Assembly (NCBI GenBank): GCA_002368175.1
Contig: AP018172.1
Span: forward strand, 4,028,001-4,092,000
Length of the DNA stretch: 64,000 bases
Direction of reading: 5' to 3'
From: Calothrix sp. NIES-2098
GTDB taxonomy: Bacteria; Cyanobacteriota; Cyanobacteriia; Cyanobacteriales; Nostocaceae
In this document: in pieces, positions 30,005 through 39,105 of the stretch
Layout of the letters: every line of letters starts with the position of its first letter
Numbering within the stretch: the stretch's first letter is position 1
Made by a program: the position numbers and the translations under genes
The notes under the pieces: generated by a model
Database searches by the model: none
Seen by the model: only the letters and a program-made list of their open reading frames with translations
Told to the model about the DNA's origin: nothing

Positions 30005-31051
30005 ATGAGTTCCCAAGTAATTGAGCGCAGTTTCCTGCATCGACTTTTAGCTTCAGTCACAACTGTTGCGCTGTTATCCAGTCTTGCCAGTTGTACTTCT
30101 CCACAAAGCCAGTCTAATAACTCAGCAGTAGCTTCATCCAATACTGGAGCAAATTCGGCAGAGGCGAAAACCCTGGTTTTACGAGTTGGTTTTATCAGTT
30201 CAGAAAGCAAATTACCTATTGGCCCAGAGGGTTGGGCGCTGCAAAAAGGGACATTGACACCTGCCCTCAAAAGCTTGGGTGTGACGGAAGTAAAATTTAT
30301 TCCCTTTGTAGGAGGCCCGGCACTTAACGAAGCTTTAGTCAGCGGTCAATTAGATATGGGTTTGTATGGAGATACTCCAGCTCTAGTCGGTAAAGCAGCA
30401 GGTCTTTCCACCCGATTGATTAATCAGACTAGAGTTGGTCAGAATGCTTGGTTGATTACTAATAAAAATGGTGTAAGCTCAGTTGCTCAACTTAATGGTA
30501 CGAAGGTAGGGGTTGCTAAAGGCACTTATCCTCATCGTTATCTGATGGGTTTGCTGGAAAAAGAGGGATTGAGCAAAGATGTGAAGGTAGTACAGATTCC
30601 TTCTGCTGATGCTAAACCAGCATTAGAACGAGGTGATATTTCTGCCTATCCTTTTGCGATGGGAGCAGGGCCAACATTGGTTTCTCAAGGATTTCCAGCG
30701 ATAGACCAAGCTAAGGATCATCAAGGATTAGTGGGGACAGGGGTAAGTGTGGTGACAGAAAATTTCCTCTCTCAACACCCTGAACTGCCGCAAACGTGGA
30801 ATCAAATGAGAAAAGCAGCTTTGCAGGAAATTAAAGCCAAACCAGAGGAATTTTACCAGTTTGCGGCTCAAGCAAGTGGAAATCTGCCATTGCCTATTGT
30901 GAAAGAATCCTATCCTTTAGATCTGTATCCTACAGAGCCTTTTACACCGGAAGGATTAAAACTTTTAAATTCCACAAAGCAGTTTCTCGCCGAGCAGAAA
31001 TTGTTGAAGTCGGATTTTCATATCAAAGATTGGCAAATCCCCAATCCCTAA
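30005..31051 (+). CDS. Sulfonate/nitrate-type ABC transporter substrate-binding lipoprotein
   Basis: This is a 348-residue periplasmic binding protein of the SsuA/TauA/NMT1 type. The N-terminus has a hydrophobic signal ending in the lipobox L-A-S-C (about residue 32), so it should be a lipoprotein. The body has G-P-E-G-W, a G-G-P-A-L-N-E-A-L stretch and G-Q-L-D-M-G typical of the family. No permease or ATPase gene is next to it in the window, which is unusual. It sits between two paralogous flavoprotein genes on the same strand and probably supplies or senses their organosulfur substrate, by inference. Confidence 0.87.
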   Translation: MSSQVIERSFLHRLLASVTTVALLSSLASCTSPQSQSNNSAVASSNTGANSAEAKTLVLRVGFISSESKLPIGPEGWALQKGTLTPALKSLGVTEVKFIPFVGGPALNEALVSGQLDMGLYGDTPALVGKAAGLSTRLINQTRVGQNAWLITNKNGVSSVAQLNGTKVGVAKGTYPHRYLMGLLEKEGLSKDVKVVQIPSADAKPALERGDISAYPFAMGAGPTLVSQGFPAIDQAKDHQGLVGTGVSVVTENFLSQHPELPQTWNQMRKAALQEIKAKPEEFYQFAAQASGNLPLPIVKESYPLDLYPTEPFTPEGLKLLNSTKQFLAEQKLLKSDFHIKDWQIPNP

Positions 31052-31131
31052 AAGAGTTTGTAAAAGCTACTCTCGCATTTTGGGGGAAGCTTTGCCCTTC
31101 CCCTTTTCTTAATTCTATAAGGAGTAAATTC

Positions 31132-32739
31132 ATGAATTTTCGTCAAAATGCTTCTAATCTAGATTTAGCCACCGATGTATTAATTATTGGTGGCGGCCCA
31201 TCTGGGACTTGGGCTGCTTGGAATGCTGCAAATAGCGGAGCAAAAGTTGTGTTAGTAGACAAGGGTTACTGCGGTACAAGTGGTGCAGCAGCCGCTTCTG
31301 GGAATGGCGTATGGTACGTTCCACCAGATCCAGAACAACGGGAAGCCGCAATGGCAAGTCGGGAAGCGATGGGAGGCTTTCTTGCAGACCGAAACTGGAT
31401 GACTAGAGTATTAAATCGCACCTACGACAACATTAATTCCCTTGCAGATGAGGGCTATCCTTTCAGTGTTGATGCTAATGGAAATGTTATTCGTCGCTCC
31501 TTGCAAGGCCCAGAGTATATGCGGTTCATGCGCAGAAAAATTAAGCAAGCAGGAGTGAAAATTTTAGACCACAGTCCGGCTTTAGAGTTGTTGGTAGATG
31601 CCGAAGGTGCTGTAGCTGGCGCTAAGGGGATTAATCGTCAGTCTGGGGAACGTTGGACAGTCCGAGCCGGGGCAGTTGTGATTGCTACAGGTGGCTGTGC
31701 TTTCTTAAGTAAGGCTCTCGGTTGCAATGTCCTCACTGGCGATGGTCTATTGATGGCAGCCGAGGCGGGTGCGGATTTCTCTGGTATGGAATTTTCTAAT
31801 GCCTACGCAATTTCTCCAGCTTTTGCTTCTGTGACTAAGACTCGTTATTACGATTGGGCTTCTTTCACCTATGAAGATGGCACGGTAATTGAAGGTGCAG
31901 GTTCTAAGCGCGGTCGTTCTGTAATTGCCAAAACATTACTGACTCAGCCAGTTTATGCCTGTCTCGATCAAAATATGGATGAGGAAACAAAAGCTTGGAT
32001 GCGCGCATCTCAGCCTAACTTCTTTGTAGTCTTCGATCGCGCTGCTATTGACCCCTTCACCCAAAGATTCCCTATCACCCTACGTTTGGAAGGCACTGTA
32101 CGCGGTACTGGTGGAATTAAAATTACAGATTACACCTGTGCGACCTCAGTTAAGGGACTGTATGCTGCGGGAGATGCAGCTACGAGAGAGTTAATTTGTG
32201 GTGGTTTTACAGGCGGTGGTAGCCACAATGCAGCCTGGGCAATGTCTTCTGGCTATTGGTCTGGACAGTCTGCGGCTAACTACGCCCTGAGTTTGGGAGA
32301 ACAAGCCACTCAACGCAGCGTACAGGGAGTTGGTGAAGCAGGATTGCATGGTGAAGGTCATCATAAATTCTCCCCAGATGAAGCGATCGCTGCAACTCAA
32401 GCTGAAGTTTTCCCCTACGACCGCAACCTTTTCCGCAGTGCTACAGGGTTAAACGCATCCCTAGATAGACTAAATGACCTCTGGCAAGAAATCCGCCATA
32501 GTCATACACCAGATGATAGCCAAATTGTGCGATCGCGCGAAGCAGCGGCGATGGTTGCGACTGCGCGTTGGATGTACAACAGTGGTTTGCAACGTCAAGA
32601 AACTAGAGGGATGCACAAACGCATGGATTACCCACAACAAGACCCTAACCAGCAATATCGGCTGCTGAGTGGTGGGTTAGATAAGATTTGGGTCAAACCG
32701 GAGTCAGTAGTTGCTAACCGGGAATTAGTAACGGTGTAA
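31132..32739 (+). CDS. FAD-dependent oxidoreductase, fumarate reductase/AprA-like flavoprotein (copy 2)
   Basis: This is a 535-residue flavoprotein. I start it at the ATG at 31132, because ATAAGGAG lies just upstream and homology to copy 1 begins right after; the longer frame would overlap the upstream lipoprotein gene. The FAD motif I-I-G-G-G-P-S-G-T-W is near residue 17 and the second FAD site G-L-Y-A-A-G-D-A-A-T-R-E near residue 345. It is a close paralogue of the gene at 27904 along its whole length, but has no ferredoxin gene of its own, so the two flavoproteins may share the ferredoxin at 29526 or form a heteromer. Confidence 0.88.
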   Translation: MNFRQNASNLDLATDVLIIGGGPSGTWAAWNAANSGAKVVLVDKGYCGTSGAAAASGNGVWYVPPDPEQREAAMASREAMGGFLADRNWMTRVLNRTYDNINSLADEGYPFSVDANGNVIRRSLQGPEYMRFMRRKIKQAGVKILDHSPALELLVDAEGAVAGAKGINRQSGERWTVRAGAVVIATGGCAFLSKALGCNVLTGDGLLMAAEAGADFSGMEFSNAYAISPAFASVTKTRYYDWASFTYEDGTVIEGAGSKRGRSVIAKTLLTQPVYACLDQNMDEETKAWMRASQPNFFVVFDRAAIDPFTQRFPITLRLEGTVRGTGGIKITDYTCATSVKGLYAAGDAATRELICGGFTGGGSHNAAWAMSSGYWSGQSAANYALSLGEQATQRSVQGVGEAGLHGEGHHKFSPDEAIAATQAEVFPYDRNLFRSATGLNASLDRLNDLWQEIRHSHTPDDSQIVRSREAAAMVATARWMYNSGLQRQETRGMHKRMDYPQQDPNQQYRLLSGGLDKIWVKPESVVANRELVTV

Positions 32740-32787
32740 TTCTCAAAGACTGAGTATTCTCAAATTCTTTCTCTGCTTCCTCTGCGT

Positions 32788-32823
32788 CTCTGTGGTTAGA
32801 TAAATAAGTTATGAACCACAGAG
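32788..32823. terminator. Hairpin between convergent genes, probable terminator
   Basis: Perfect 10-bp stem CTCTGTGGTT (32788-32797) and AACCACAGAG (32814-32823), with a 16-nt loop. It lies between the second flavoprotein (+) and ilvD (-). The left arm is part of a CTCTGCG-type repeat seen several times in this window. Confidence 0.5.
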
Positions 32824-32862
32824 GAGGACTCTTGCGTGGGTAGTAGAATTAGACTCTTATAC

Positions 32863-32886
32863 AGAGACGTGATATACCGCGTCTCT
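32863..32886. repeat. Small palindromic repeat (AGAGACG...CGTCTCT)
   Basis: A 7-bp stem (AGAGACG at 32863-32869, CGTCTCT at 32880-32886) lies just downstream of the ilvD stop. A related copy is at 38556-38583. Such GTAGAGACGCG-type palindromes are dispersed in Nostocales genomes. Confidence 0.6.
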
Positions 32887-32897
32887 AACGTTACTCC

Positions 32898-34604
32898 CTA
32901 CTCATTAAATAAATCCAAGTCTGTGACAGCACCAACACTGCTAGAAGAAACTAACTTAGCATATTTTGCTAAGATGCCTTTTGTATAACGGGGTGGACGA
33001 GGTTGCCATTTAGCGCGACGATTAGCTAATTCTACATCAGAAATATTGATTTGTAACAAGCGAGAATTAGCATCAATAGTGATACTATCGCCCTCTTCGA
33101 CTAGCGCGATCGCACCACCAACGGCGGCTTCTGGTGCGACGTGTCCGACTACCATCCCGTAAGTACCGCCGGAAAAGCGTCCATCAGTAATTAATCCTAC
33201 AGAATCACCTAAACCCGCACCAATAATTGCTGAGGTGGGTGCTAGCATTTCTCGCATACCAGGGCCGCCTTTCGGGCCTTCGTAGCGGATGACAATTACA
33301 TCACCGACTTGAATCTTACCTGCAAGGATGGCATCTAAGCATTCTTCTTCGGAATCAAATACCCTTGCGGGGCCAGTAATGCTGGGATTTTTCACCCCAG
33401 TAATTTTTGCTACTGCTCCCTCTGTAGCGAGATTCCCTTTGAGGATGGCTAAATGACCTTGGGAATACATCGGGTTATTCCAAGGACGAATCACATCTTG
33501 ATTGCTGGGTGGTTCGTCGGGGACATCTGCTAAAATTTCGGCAATAGTTTTACCTGTGATGGTGATACATTCACCGTGAAGTAATCCATGCACTAATAGC
33601 ATTTTCATCACTTGGGGAATACCACCAACTTTGTGTAAGTCTGTGGCGACATATCTACCACTGGGTTTTAAATCGCATAAAACAGGGACGCGATCGCGGA
33701 TAGTTTCAAAATCATCTAGATTAAGTTCTACACCAGCCGCATGAGCGATCGCCAGAAAATGTAACACGGCGTTAGTTGAACCACCTACAGCCATAATCAC
33801 AGAAATCGCATTTTCGATAGATTTGCGCGTGATAATTTGTCGGGGTAAGAGTTGATTGCAAATTGCTTCTACTAATACCTTGGCTGATTCTTCTGTACTA
33901 TCGGCTTTTTCCTCATCTTCTGCCGCCATTGTGGAAGAATAGGGTAAACTCATCCCCATCGCTTCAAAGGCTGAGGACATAGTATTGGCTGTGTACATTC
34001 CACCGCAAGAACCAGCACCAGGACAAGCTTGACGTTCGACTGCTAATAGTTCTTCAGAGTCAATTTTGCCAGCGCTATATTGGCCTACAGCTTCAAAAGA
34101 ACTGACAACTGTTAAATCTTTACCATTGTAGTGTCCGGGTTTAATTGTCCCACCGTAAACAAAGATAGCCGGGATATTCATCCGTGCGATTGCAATCATT
34201 GCCCCTGGCATATTTTTATCACAGCCACCAATGGCAATTACGCCATCCATATTTTGTCCGTTACAGACGGTTTCAATGGAGTCAGCAATTACTTCTCGTG
34301 ACACGAGGGAATATTTCATCCCCTCAGTTCCCATAGAAATCCCATCACTAATAGTAATTGTGCCGAACATTTGCGGCATTGCCCCGGCTCGTTTAATTCC
34401 CGCTTCAGCTCGTTGTGCTAGTTGATTAATCCCCATGTTACAGGGAGTGATGGTGCTGTAAGCATTAGCCACACCCACAATTGCTTTGTTAAAGTCTTCA
34501 TCCTGAAAACCTACTGCACGCAGCATAGCCCGATTAGGCGATCGCTGTACTCCTTGCGTGACCACTTTACTTCTGAAATTCTCTGAAACTGTCTTTTCAC
34601 CCAT
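32898..34604 (-). CDS. ilvD: Dihydroxy-acid dehydratase
   Basis: This is the IlvD/Edd-family dehydratase that converts 2,3-dihydroxy-3-methylbutanoate and its C6 homologue to the 2-keto acids in valine and isoleucine synthesis. It has 568 residues from the ATG at 34604, which I prefer to a TTG 18 bases upstream because GAGGG sits about 10 nt before it. Iron-sulfur ligands are visible in G-G-C-D-K-N-M-P-G and P-G-A-G-S-C-G-G-M-Y-T-A-N-T, and the C-terminal D-G-R-F-S-G-G-T motif is present. It is a housekeeping gene lying opposite to its neighbours and not part of the flanking organosulfur genes. Confidence 0.96.
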   Translation of the reverse strand: MGEKTVSENFRSKVVTQGVQRSPNRAMLRAVGFQDEDFNKAIVGVANAYSTITPCNMGINQLAQRAEAGIKRAGAMPQMFGTITISDGISMGTEGMKYSLVSREVIADSIETVCNGQNMDGVIAIGGCDKNMPGAMIAIARMNIPAIFVYGGTIKPGHYNGKDLTVVSSFEAVGQYSAGKIDSEELLAVERQACPGAGSCGGMYTANTMSSAFEAMGMSLPYSSTMAAEDEEKADSTEESAKVLVEAICNQLLPRQIITRKSIENAISVIMAVGGSTNAVLHFLAIAHAAGVELNLDDFETIRDRVPVLCDLKPSGRYVATDLHKVGGIPQVMKMLLVHGLLHGECITITGKTIAEILADVPDEPPSNQDVIRPWNNPMYSQGHLAILKGNLATEGAVAKITGVKNPSITGPARVFDSEEECLDAILAGKIQVGDVIVIRYEGPKGGPGMREMLAPTSAIIGAGLGDSVGLITDGRFSGGTYGMVVGHVAPEAAVGGAIALVEEGDSITIDANSRLLQINISDVELANRRAKWQPRPPRYTKGILAKYAKLVSSSSVGAVTDLDLFNE

Positions 34605-34989
34605 TGCTCTACCCTCGCTCAAATCTCTGTACGAGTATCATAGGTAGACTTGTTTGAGATGTCCAATATATATTTATTTAAAATTAAGACTTATAAAATA
34701 TCAAAAAAACAAACTACAATATCTGTGCTGAAAGCCGCAGAAAGACTGCATATATTAATTAGTTACACTAATAATTAGGTATACATATTTCACGAAAGAC
34801 TGTATAATAATCTAACTACGTTAAATCGACCGACAAACAGTAATATATTGTCTAACAAACGTAGATACCTGCTAGTCAAAATTATTTAACTGCACTGATC
34901 GACACATCTCGCTTCTGTCTTATTGCTCTGGTTTGAGTTGTGCAATCTCAAATACTTTGCATTCACGATAATTACAAGGAGAGGATTTC
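34605..34989. other. Divergent intergenic region, 385 bp
   Basis: This is a strongly AT-rich spacer between ilvD (-) and the glutathione transferase gene (+). The ribosome binding site AAGGAGAGG at about 34977-34985 supports the ATG at 34990. No coding remnant or RNA gene is recognisable, and regulatory sites could not be assigned by eye. Confidence 0.5.
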
Positions 34990-35661
34990 ATGAGCAACAT
35001 ACAACTTTACTTTGCTAAAGCTTCTACCTTCTCACAACGTACCCGTGTAGTCTTACTGGAAAAAGGCATTGAATTTACCCCAGTAGAAATTGACTTACAG
35101 CACAAACCAGATGGGTATACACAGATTTCCCGCTATGGCAAAGTGCCGGCTATTCAACACGGGGATGTAATTATCTATGAATCTGCGATTATTAATGAAT
35201 ATCTAGATGAAGTGTTCCCCGAACCACCATTGTTACCTCGCGATCCCGCAAAAAAAGCGATCGCGCGCATCTGGATAGACTACGCCAATACTCGCCTTGT
35301 CCCGGCTTTTAACAAATTTCTGCGTGGTAAAGATAGCCAAGAACAGGAACAAGGCAGAAAAGAGTTCATAGAAGCACTTCTATATATCGAACAAGAAGGA
35401 TTGGGCAAAGGCGATTACTTCTTAGGAGATCAGTTTAGCCTGGTTGATATTAGCTTCTATCCTTGGTTTGAACGTTTACCACTATTAGAACACTTCCGTA
35501 ACTTTACGCTACCAGCAGAAACACCGCGTTTGCAGACATGGTGGAGTATAGTACGCGATCGCCCTTCAATTCAAGCAGTCGCAAATCCTGTGGACTTCTA
35601 TTTACAAAGATTCGCGAAAATTCTTGGCGAACCGATTCCTGTTGGTGCAGCACAAAAATAG
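34990..35661 (+). CDS. Glutathione S-transferase family protein
   Basis: This is a 223-residue GST. The thioredoxin-like N-terminal domain has K-A-S-T-F-S-Q-R-T-R-V-V-L-L-E-K-G (Ser at the usual active-site position), G-K-V-P-A-I-Q cis-Pro loop, and Y-E-S-A-I-I-N-E-Y-L for glutathione binding. An all-helical C-terminal domain follows. It probably conjugates or dehalogenates/desulfurises an electrophilic substrate; the substrate is unknown. The next downstream sequence, in the same frame after the stop, is a decayed CmcJ-like gene, and a TauD-like dioxygenase follows, so the three probably formed one operon. Confidence 0.9.
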   Translation: MSNIQLYFAKASTFSQRTRVVLLEKGIEFTPVEIDLQHKPDGYTQISRYGKVPAIQHGDVIIYESAIINEYLDEVFPEPPLLPRDPAKKAIARIWIDYANTRLVPAFNKFLRGKDSQEQEQGRKEFIEALLYIEQEGLGKGDYFLGDQFSLVDISFYPWFERLPLLEHFRNFTLPAETPRLQTWWSIVRDRPSIQAVANPVDFYLQRFAKILGEPIPVGAAQK

Positions 35662-36087
35662 AACACAGGGGGCGCTCGTTTAGAATTAGCAGCACGGGGT
35701 ATAGATAATGGCGAAATTGAGTCACTATGGCAACCTGTTGTTGCAATAGTGAATGTTTGGCGAGCGATCACCCAACCAATCCAAGAGTCACCGTTAGCAT
35801 TGTGTGATGCCCAAAGCATTGCACCAACAGACCTTGTAGCTAGCGATTTAGTGTACCGCGATCGCATTGGGGAGACATACGCAGTCACGTATAATCCCCA
35901 ACATCAATGGTTCTAGTTCCCACAAATGCACAGAGACGAAGCCCTATTTATCAAATGCTTCGACTCCGCAGAAGATGGACGCGCTCGTTTTGCCGCCCAT
36001 ACAGCCTTTGAAGATCCCACTATTCCAGCCGATGCACCCCCACGAGAAAGCATCGAACTCAGGACATTCGTCTTTTACCCCGCATAG
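35662..36087 (+). pseudogene. Decayed CmcJ/NvfI-family oxidoreductase, C-terminal half with an internal stop
   Basis: Translation in the same frame as the upstream GST gives a clear C-terminal half of a CmcJ/NvfI-like protein. It contains I-V-N-V-W-R-A-I, S-P-L-A-L-C-D-A-Q-S-I, D-L-V-Y-R-D-R-I-G-E-T-Y and Y-N-P-Q-H-Q-W-F, then a TAG stop (at about 35914-35916) where Tyr is expected, followed by F-P-Q-M, E-D-G-R-A-R-F-A-A-H-T-A-F and P-P-R-E-S-I-E before the TAG at 36085-36087. The N-terminal half is missing. Members of this family are about 280 residues and are annotated as hydroxylases or methyltransferases. The gene is therefore truncated plus nonsense-mutated, and probably inactive. Confidence 0.8.
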
Positions 36088-36187
36088 ATTCCTCCTTCTC
36101 CCACTCTCTATGCTACAAACACTTTGACGCTCTGCGTCTCTGCGCCTCTGCGTGAGACAAATCCACATTTAACCTAGAGTAAATCCC

Positions 36188-37102
36188 ATGACTTCCCAAC
36201 ACTTCGACATCAAACCAATAGCCGGACGTATTGGTGCCAAAATAATCGGTCTTAACCTCAACAACAACCTCAGCGACGAAATCATCAGCGATATTCGTAA
36301 AGCTCTAGTTAAATACAAAGTCATCTTCTTCCGGGATCAGAACCTTGACGCTCAAGCACAAGTAGCCTTCGCCCGTCGCTTTGGAGAAGTCACCACAGCT
36401 CATCCCACAGTTCCATCACTTCCAGACAACCCAGAAATTCTGGATCTAGATTACGGCAAGACTGTCAGCCGTGCTAACAGCTGGCACACCGATGTCACAT
36501 TTGTAGATCGTCCTCCCCTTGGTTCGATTTTGCGGGCGCTGGTCATCCCGCCATCAGGAGGCGACACCGTTTGGGCAAACTCCGTGACTGCATACGAAGA
36601 TTTACCAGACCCTCTACGTAGCCTCGCTGACCAACTTTGGGCAATACACAGCAACGCCTACGATTATGCAGCAGCCGCAATTGACTTACCAAAAGAAATC
36701 TTAGAGCATCGGGCTGTTTTCACCTCGACTTTATACGAAACTCTGCATCCAGTTGTCCGCGTTCATCCTGAATCTGGCGAACGAGGATTATTCATCGGCG
36801 GTTTTGTGCGTCGTCTGCGTGGCTTATCACAAAATGAATCCGATGAAATTATCAAATTGTTGCAGGCTTACATTACTCGTCCTGAAAATACAGTCCGGTG
36901 GCGTTGGAAAGTTGGCGATGTCGCTTTCTGGGATAATCGCGCTACTCAACATTATGCGATCGCAGACTACGGCAACCAACCTCGTCACGTTCAGCGAGTA
37001 ACTATTGTTGGCGATATCCCCGTTGGTATTGATGGGAAACAAAGTCAAGCCATCAAGGGAGATTCTTCTGCATACAATCGGCGCGAACCAGCTTTAGTTT
37101 AG
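36188..37102 (+). CDS. TauD/TfdA-family Fe(II)/2-oxoglutarate dioxygenase
   Basis: This is a 304-residue dioxygenase of the taurine dioxygenase/alkylsulfatase group. The iron ligands are W-H-T-D (about residues 100-103) and the distal His in W-D-N-R-A-T-Q-H-Y-A; the 2OG-binding Arg lies in H-V-Q-R-V-T. It is not closely related to the SyrP-like pair at the left of the window. TauD/AtsK enzymes oxidise sulfonates or sulfate esters to release sulfite or sulfate. Together with the sulfonate-type binding protein, the flavoproteins and the GST, this supports an organosulfur-scavenging neighbourhood, although the exact substrate is not evident. Confidence 0.9.
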   Translation: MTSQHFDIKPIAGRIGAKIIGLNLNNNLSDEIISDIRKALVKYKVIFFRDQNLDAQAQVAFARRFGEVTTAHPTVPSLPDNPEILDLDYGKTVSRANSWHTDVTFVDRPPLGSILRALVIPPSGGDTVWANSVTAYEDLPDPLRSLADQLWAIHSNAYDYAAAAIDLPKEILEHRAVFTSTLYETLHPVVRVHPESGERGLFIGGFVRRLRGLSQNESDEIIKLLQAYITRPENTVRWRWKVGDVAFWDNRATQHYAIADYGNQPRHVQRVTIVGDIPVGIDGKQSQAIKGDSSAYNRREPALV

Positions 37103-37283
37103 AAAAAGGTTTTTATCTTAGTGTCTTAGTGGTTCAAGATTTTTACCTCTAAGACACTCAGCATTTGCCAGACAGCAAAAAATTATTACCAGAAACAACA
37201 GTAGTTTTAGCAATACAATTAGCAATCTATGCGTAGCATTCCGTAAAAAATATCGCTCTAAAGTAAGGAATTATAAAAATTCC

Positions 37284-38051
37284 TTATTGTCTAATCATCT
37301 TTCTTTTTTTCAAAGCTAAACTTGCACCTATAAATCCTAATGTTATACCCAAAATTGATGTATGTTCTGGAACTTGAGTTGCGTCTAATCTCAAATTATC
37401 GAAATTAATTTCTATCCCATCATTTTGTAAAAGATTCAGCAATCGAATTTCCAACGGTTTTCCTAAATTTAGGTCGTTGGCTGAAGTAGTATACGAGATA
37501 GTAGAAGTAACAAAAGCTCCTTCTGCTATGTTCAGGCTATTCAAATCTTGAGTAAGTAAAGTTCCTCCAGCTAATAATTGAATACCATAACCAGGGAAAC
37601 CAGCTAAATTGGTGAAACCATTCACAGGTGGAATATTAGCGATGTCAACCTGTAAGGTATATTTCGTATTAGCTGTCAACATACTGGTAAGTGTTTGTGA
37701 TATTCCCACTACACCACTTCCAGTCGGATAAGTCAGGTAAACATATCCCACATTATTACCTTCTGGAGCTTCGTTAGCATAAACATCTGCTGTCGGATTG
37801 TATGTACCATAAATTGGCCCGCCACTACTGATAGTGGCAGATGTCATATTAAATGGATCGTATAATGTCCAACCAGGTAACACATTATTAGTAAAGTCTC
37901 CTTCTCCTACTATTGGTTCTTCAAAACCTGCATTAGTTATAGTTAAACTTGCTGCATTTGCTGTAGAAGTTTTTGCGATCGCTGCAATATTTATAGATGC
38001 ACAAATAGCAGCAATATAAGCAATCTTTTTAAAGATTTTATGGGCAATCAT
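37284..38051 (-). CDS. PEP-CTERM sorting domain protein (variant motif)
   Basis: This is a 255-residue exported protein. It has an N-terminal signal peptide (basic start, hydrophobic run, A-N-A-A-S cleavage-like site near 34), then N-A-G-F-E-E-P and P-G-W typical of secreted DUF642/PEP-CTERM proteins. The C-terminus has a V-P-E-H motif, a transmembrane stretch and a K-K-R-K basic tail. The usual V-P-E-P is here V-P-E-H, so recognition by an exosortase is uncertain. It is probably an extracellular or surface protein, and no functional domain is clear. Confidence 0.8.
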   Translation of the reverse strand: MIAHKIFKKIAYIAAICASINIAAIAKTSTANAASLTITNAGFEEPIVGEGDFTNNVLPGWTLYDPFNMTSATISSGGPIYGTYNPTADVYANEAPEGNNVGYVYLTYPTGSGVVGISQTLTSMLTANTKYTLQVDIANIPPVNGFTNLAGFPGYGIQLLAGGTLLTQDLNSLNIAEGAFVTSTISYTTSANDLNLGKPLEIRLLNLLQNDGIEINFDNLRLDATQVPEHTSILGITLGFIGASLALKKRKMIRQ

Positions 38052-38607
38052 ATTTTTGCGATTCAGAGAGTAGAAGGAATCATTTAGTAATTATTTAGTG
38101 AAACTTAGTTTCCTACTTACTAAATTTGTAAACCTCAGAATTTACGTAACAAATTATTACTCTGACCTTCAGATATTAACACTGTCTTTAAAATCAATTG
38201 TTAAGTTTACACAATATTTTTGTATACTCTTCAACAACTTATTATCATCTAAAATTTAGATTAATAATTAAGTTTTAACTTTAACTTTATCTCAACATTG
38301 ATGATTCTTGTGGTTTATCTGATTTCTTAGTTAAATTCACTAATTATTGCTGTTTATCTTGATTCCGGGTAACAGTATATTTAACTGGGAAGATTCAACT
38401 TTTTGAATTAAAATATTCGCTTTCTTATGTGGTTATCGTAATTAATAACTTCGTTAAGCTTCTCTTTAAGATGCTACCTATCAATTGCTTCCCCGTACAA
38501 GTACGCTCACGCTCAAACGATTCGAGCAAAAATTTTTTTGTTCCTAATTGATCAAGTAGAGACGCGATTCATCACGCCTCTACAATTTTTTGCCTAACTC
38601 AGTACTT
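38052..38607. other. Intergenic region, 556 bp
   Basis: This is AT-rich spacer between the PEP-CTERM gene and the DUF442 gene, both on the - strand, so it should hold the PEP-CTERM promoter. The right end carries the palindromic repeat at 38556-38583. No ORF with recognisable homology and no RNA gene is seen. Confidence 0.5.
38556..38583. repeat. Small palindromic repeat (GTAGAG...CTCTAC)
   Basis: Imperfect hairpin with GTAGAG and CTCTAC ends and a CG-rich middle, related to the copy at 32863-32886. It lies just downstream of the DUF442 gene stop and could double as its terminator. Confidence 0.6.
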
Positions 38608-39105
38608 TTATCTGACTGATACTGCTACCTTGGCGTGTTTATTTACATAGTCTACAAACAAGTTTTTTAATCGCGGGCTAACACCAGCGTGTTCAAAAAA
38701 ACCAAAGCCTAATTTCCTAGCTCTTGCTAAGGTTTGTTCTGGTGTCAATCCTTCTTCAATAGCAACACTCAATAGTGCAATTCCTGTGGAACGCATAGCT
38801 GCTGCACAATGTATCACTGCTGGTTTAGGAAGTTCTTCTAATGTCTTGAGAATTTTGCTAATTAACTCTTCACTTAAATTTTCTAGCTTGAGAGGCACAT
38901 TGACGTATTTTAGTCCTAATGCTTCAGCTACGTCTTGCTCATCTTGGCGAAATCCTAATTCATCAGGCGATCGCAAATTTAAAACTGATTTAAACCCTTC
39001 TTGAGTAGCTTGCTCAAGTTGTTTTGGTATGACTTGTCCTGTTGTCGTTAAATTTTCATTAATCCGGATACTGTTGATCACTTTTACTCCTTTGGGCTTC
39101 AACAC
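38608..39105 (-). CDS. DUF442 / beta-lactamase-hydrolase-like phosphatase
   Basis: This is a 165-residue protein of the dual-specificity-phosphatase-like DUF442 family (TIGR01244). The catalytic loop is V-I-H-C-A-A-A-M-R-S-T, matching the H-C-x5-R signature of protein tyrosine phosphatases. Homology starts near I-N-E-N-L-T-T-T-G-Q, so the true start could be a few codons downstream of the listed one. The family includes phosphatases and sulfur-transfer partners fused to ETHE1-like enzymes. It is the last recognisable gene before the broken nifK end and has no known link to nitrogen fixation. Confidence 0.85.
   Translation of the reverse strand: MLKPKGVKVINSIRINENLTTTGQVIPKQLEQATQEGFKSVLNLRSPDELGFRQDEQDVAEALGLKYVNVPLKLENLSEELISKILKTLEELPKPAVIHCAAAMRSTGIALLSVAIEEGLTPEQTLARARKLGFGFFEHAGVSPRLKNLFVDYVNKHAKVAVSVR

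Noticed and set aside
31030..31131. Longer second flavoprotein overlapping the lipoprotein gene
   Set aside because: A good ribosome binding site precedes the ATG at 31132 and paralogy to copy 1 begins there.
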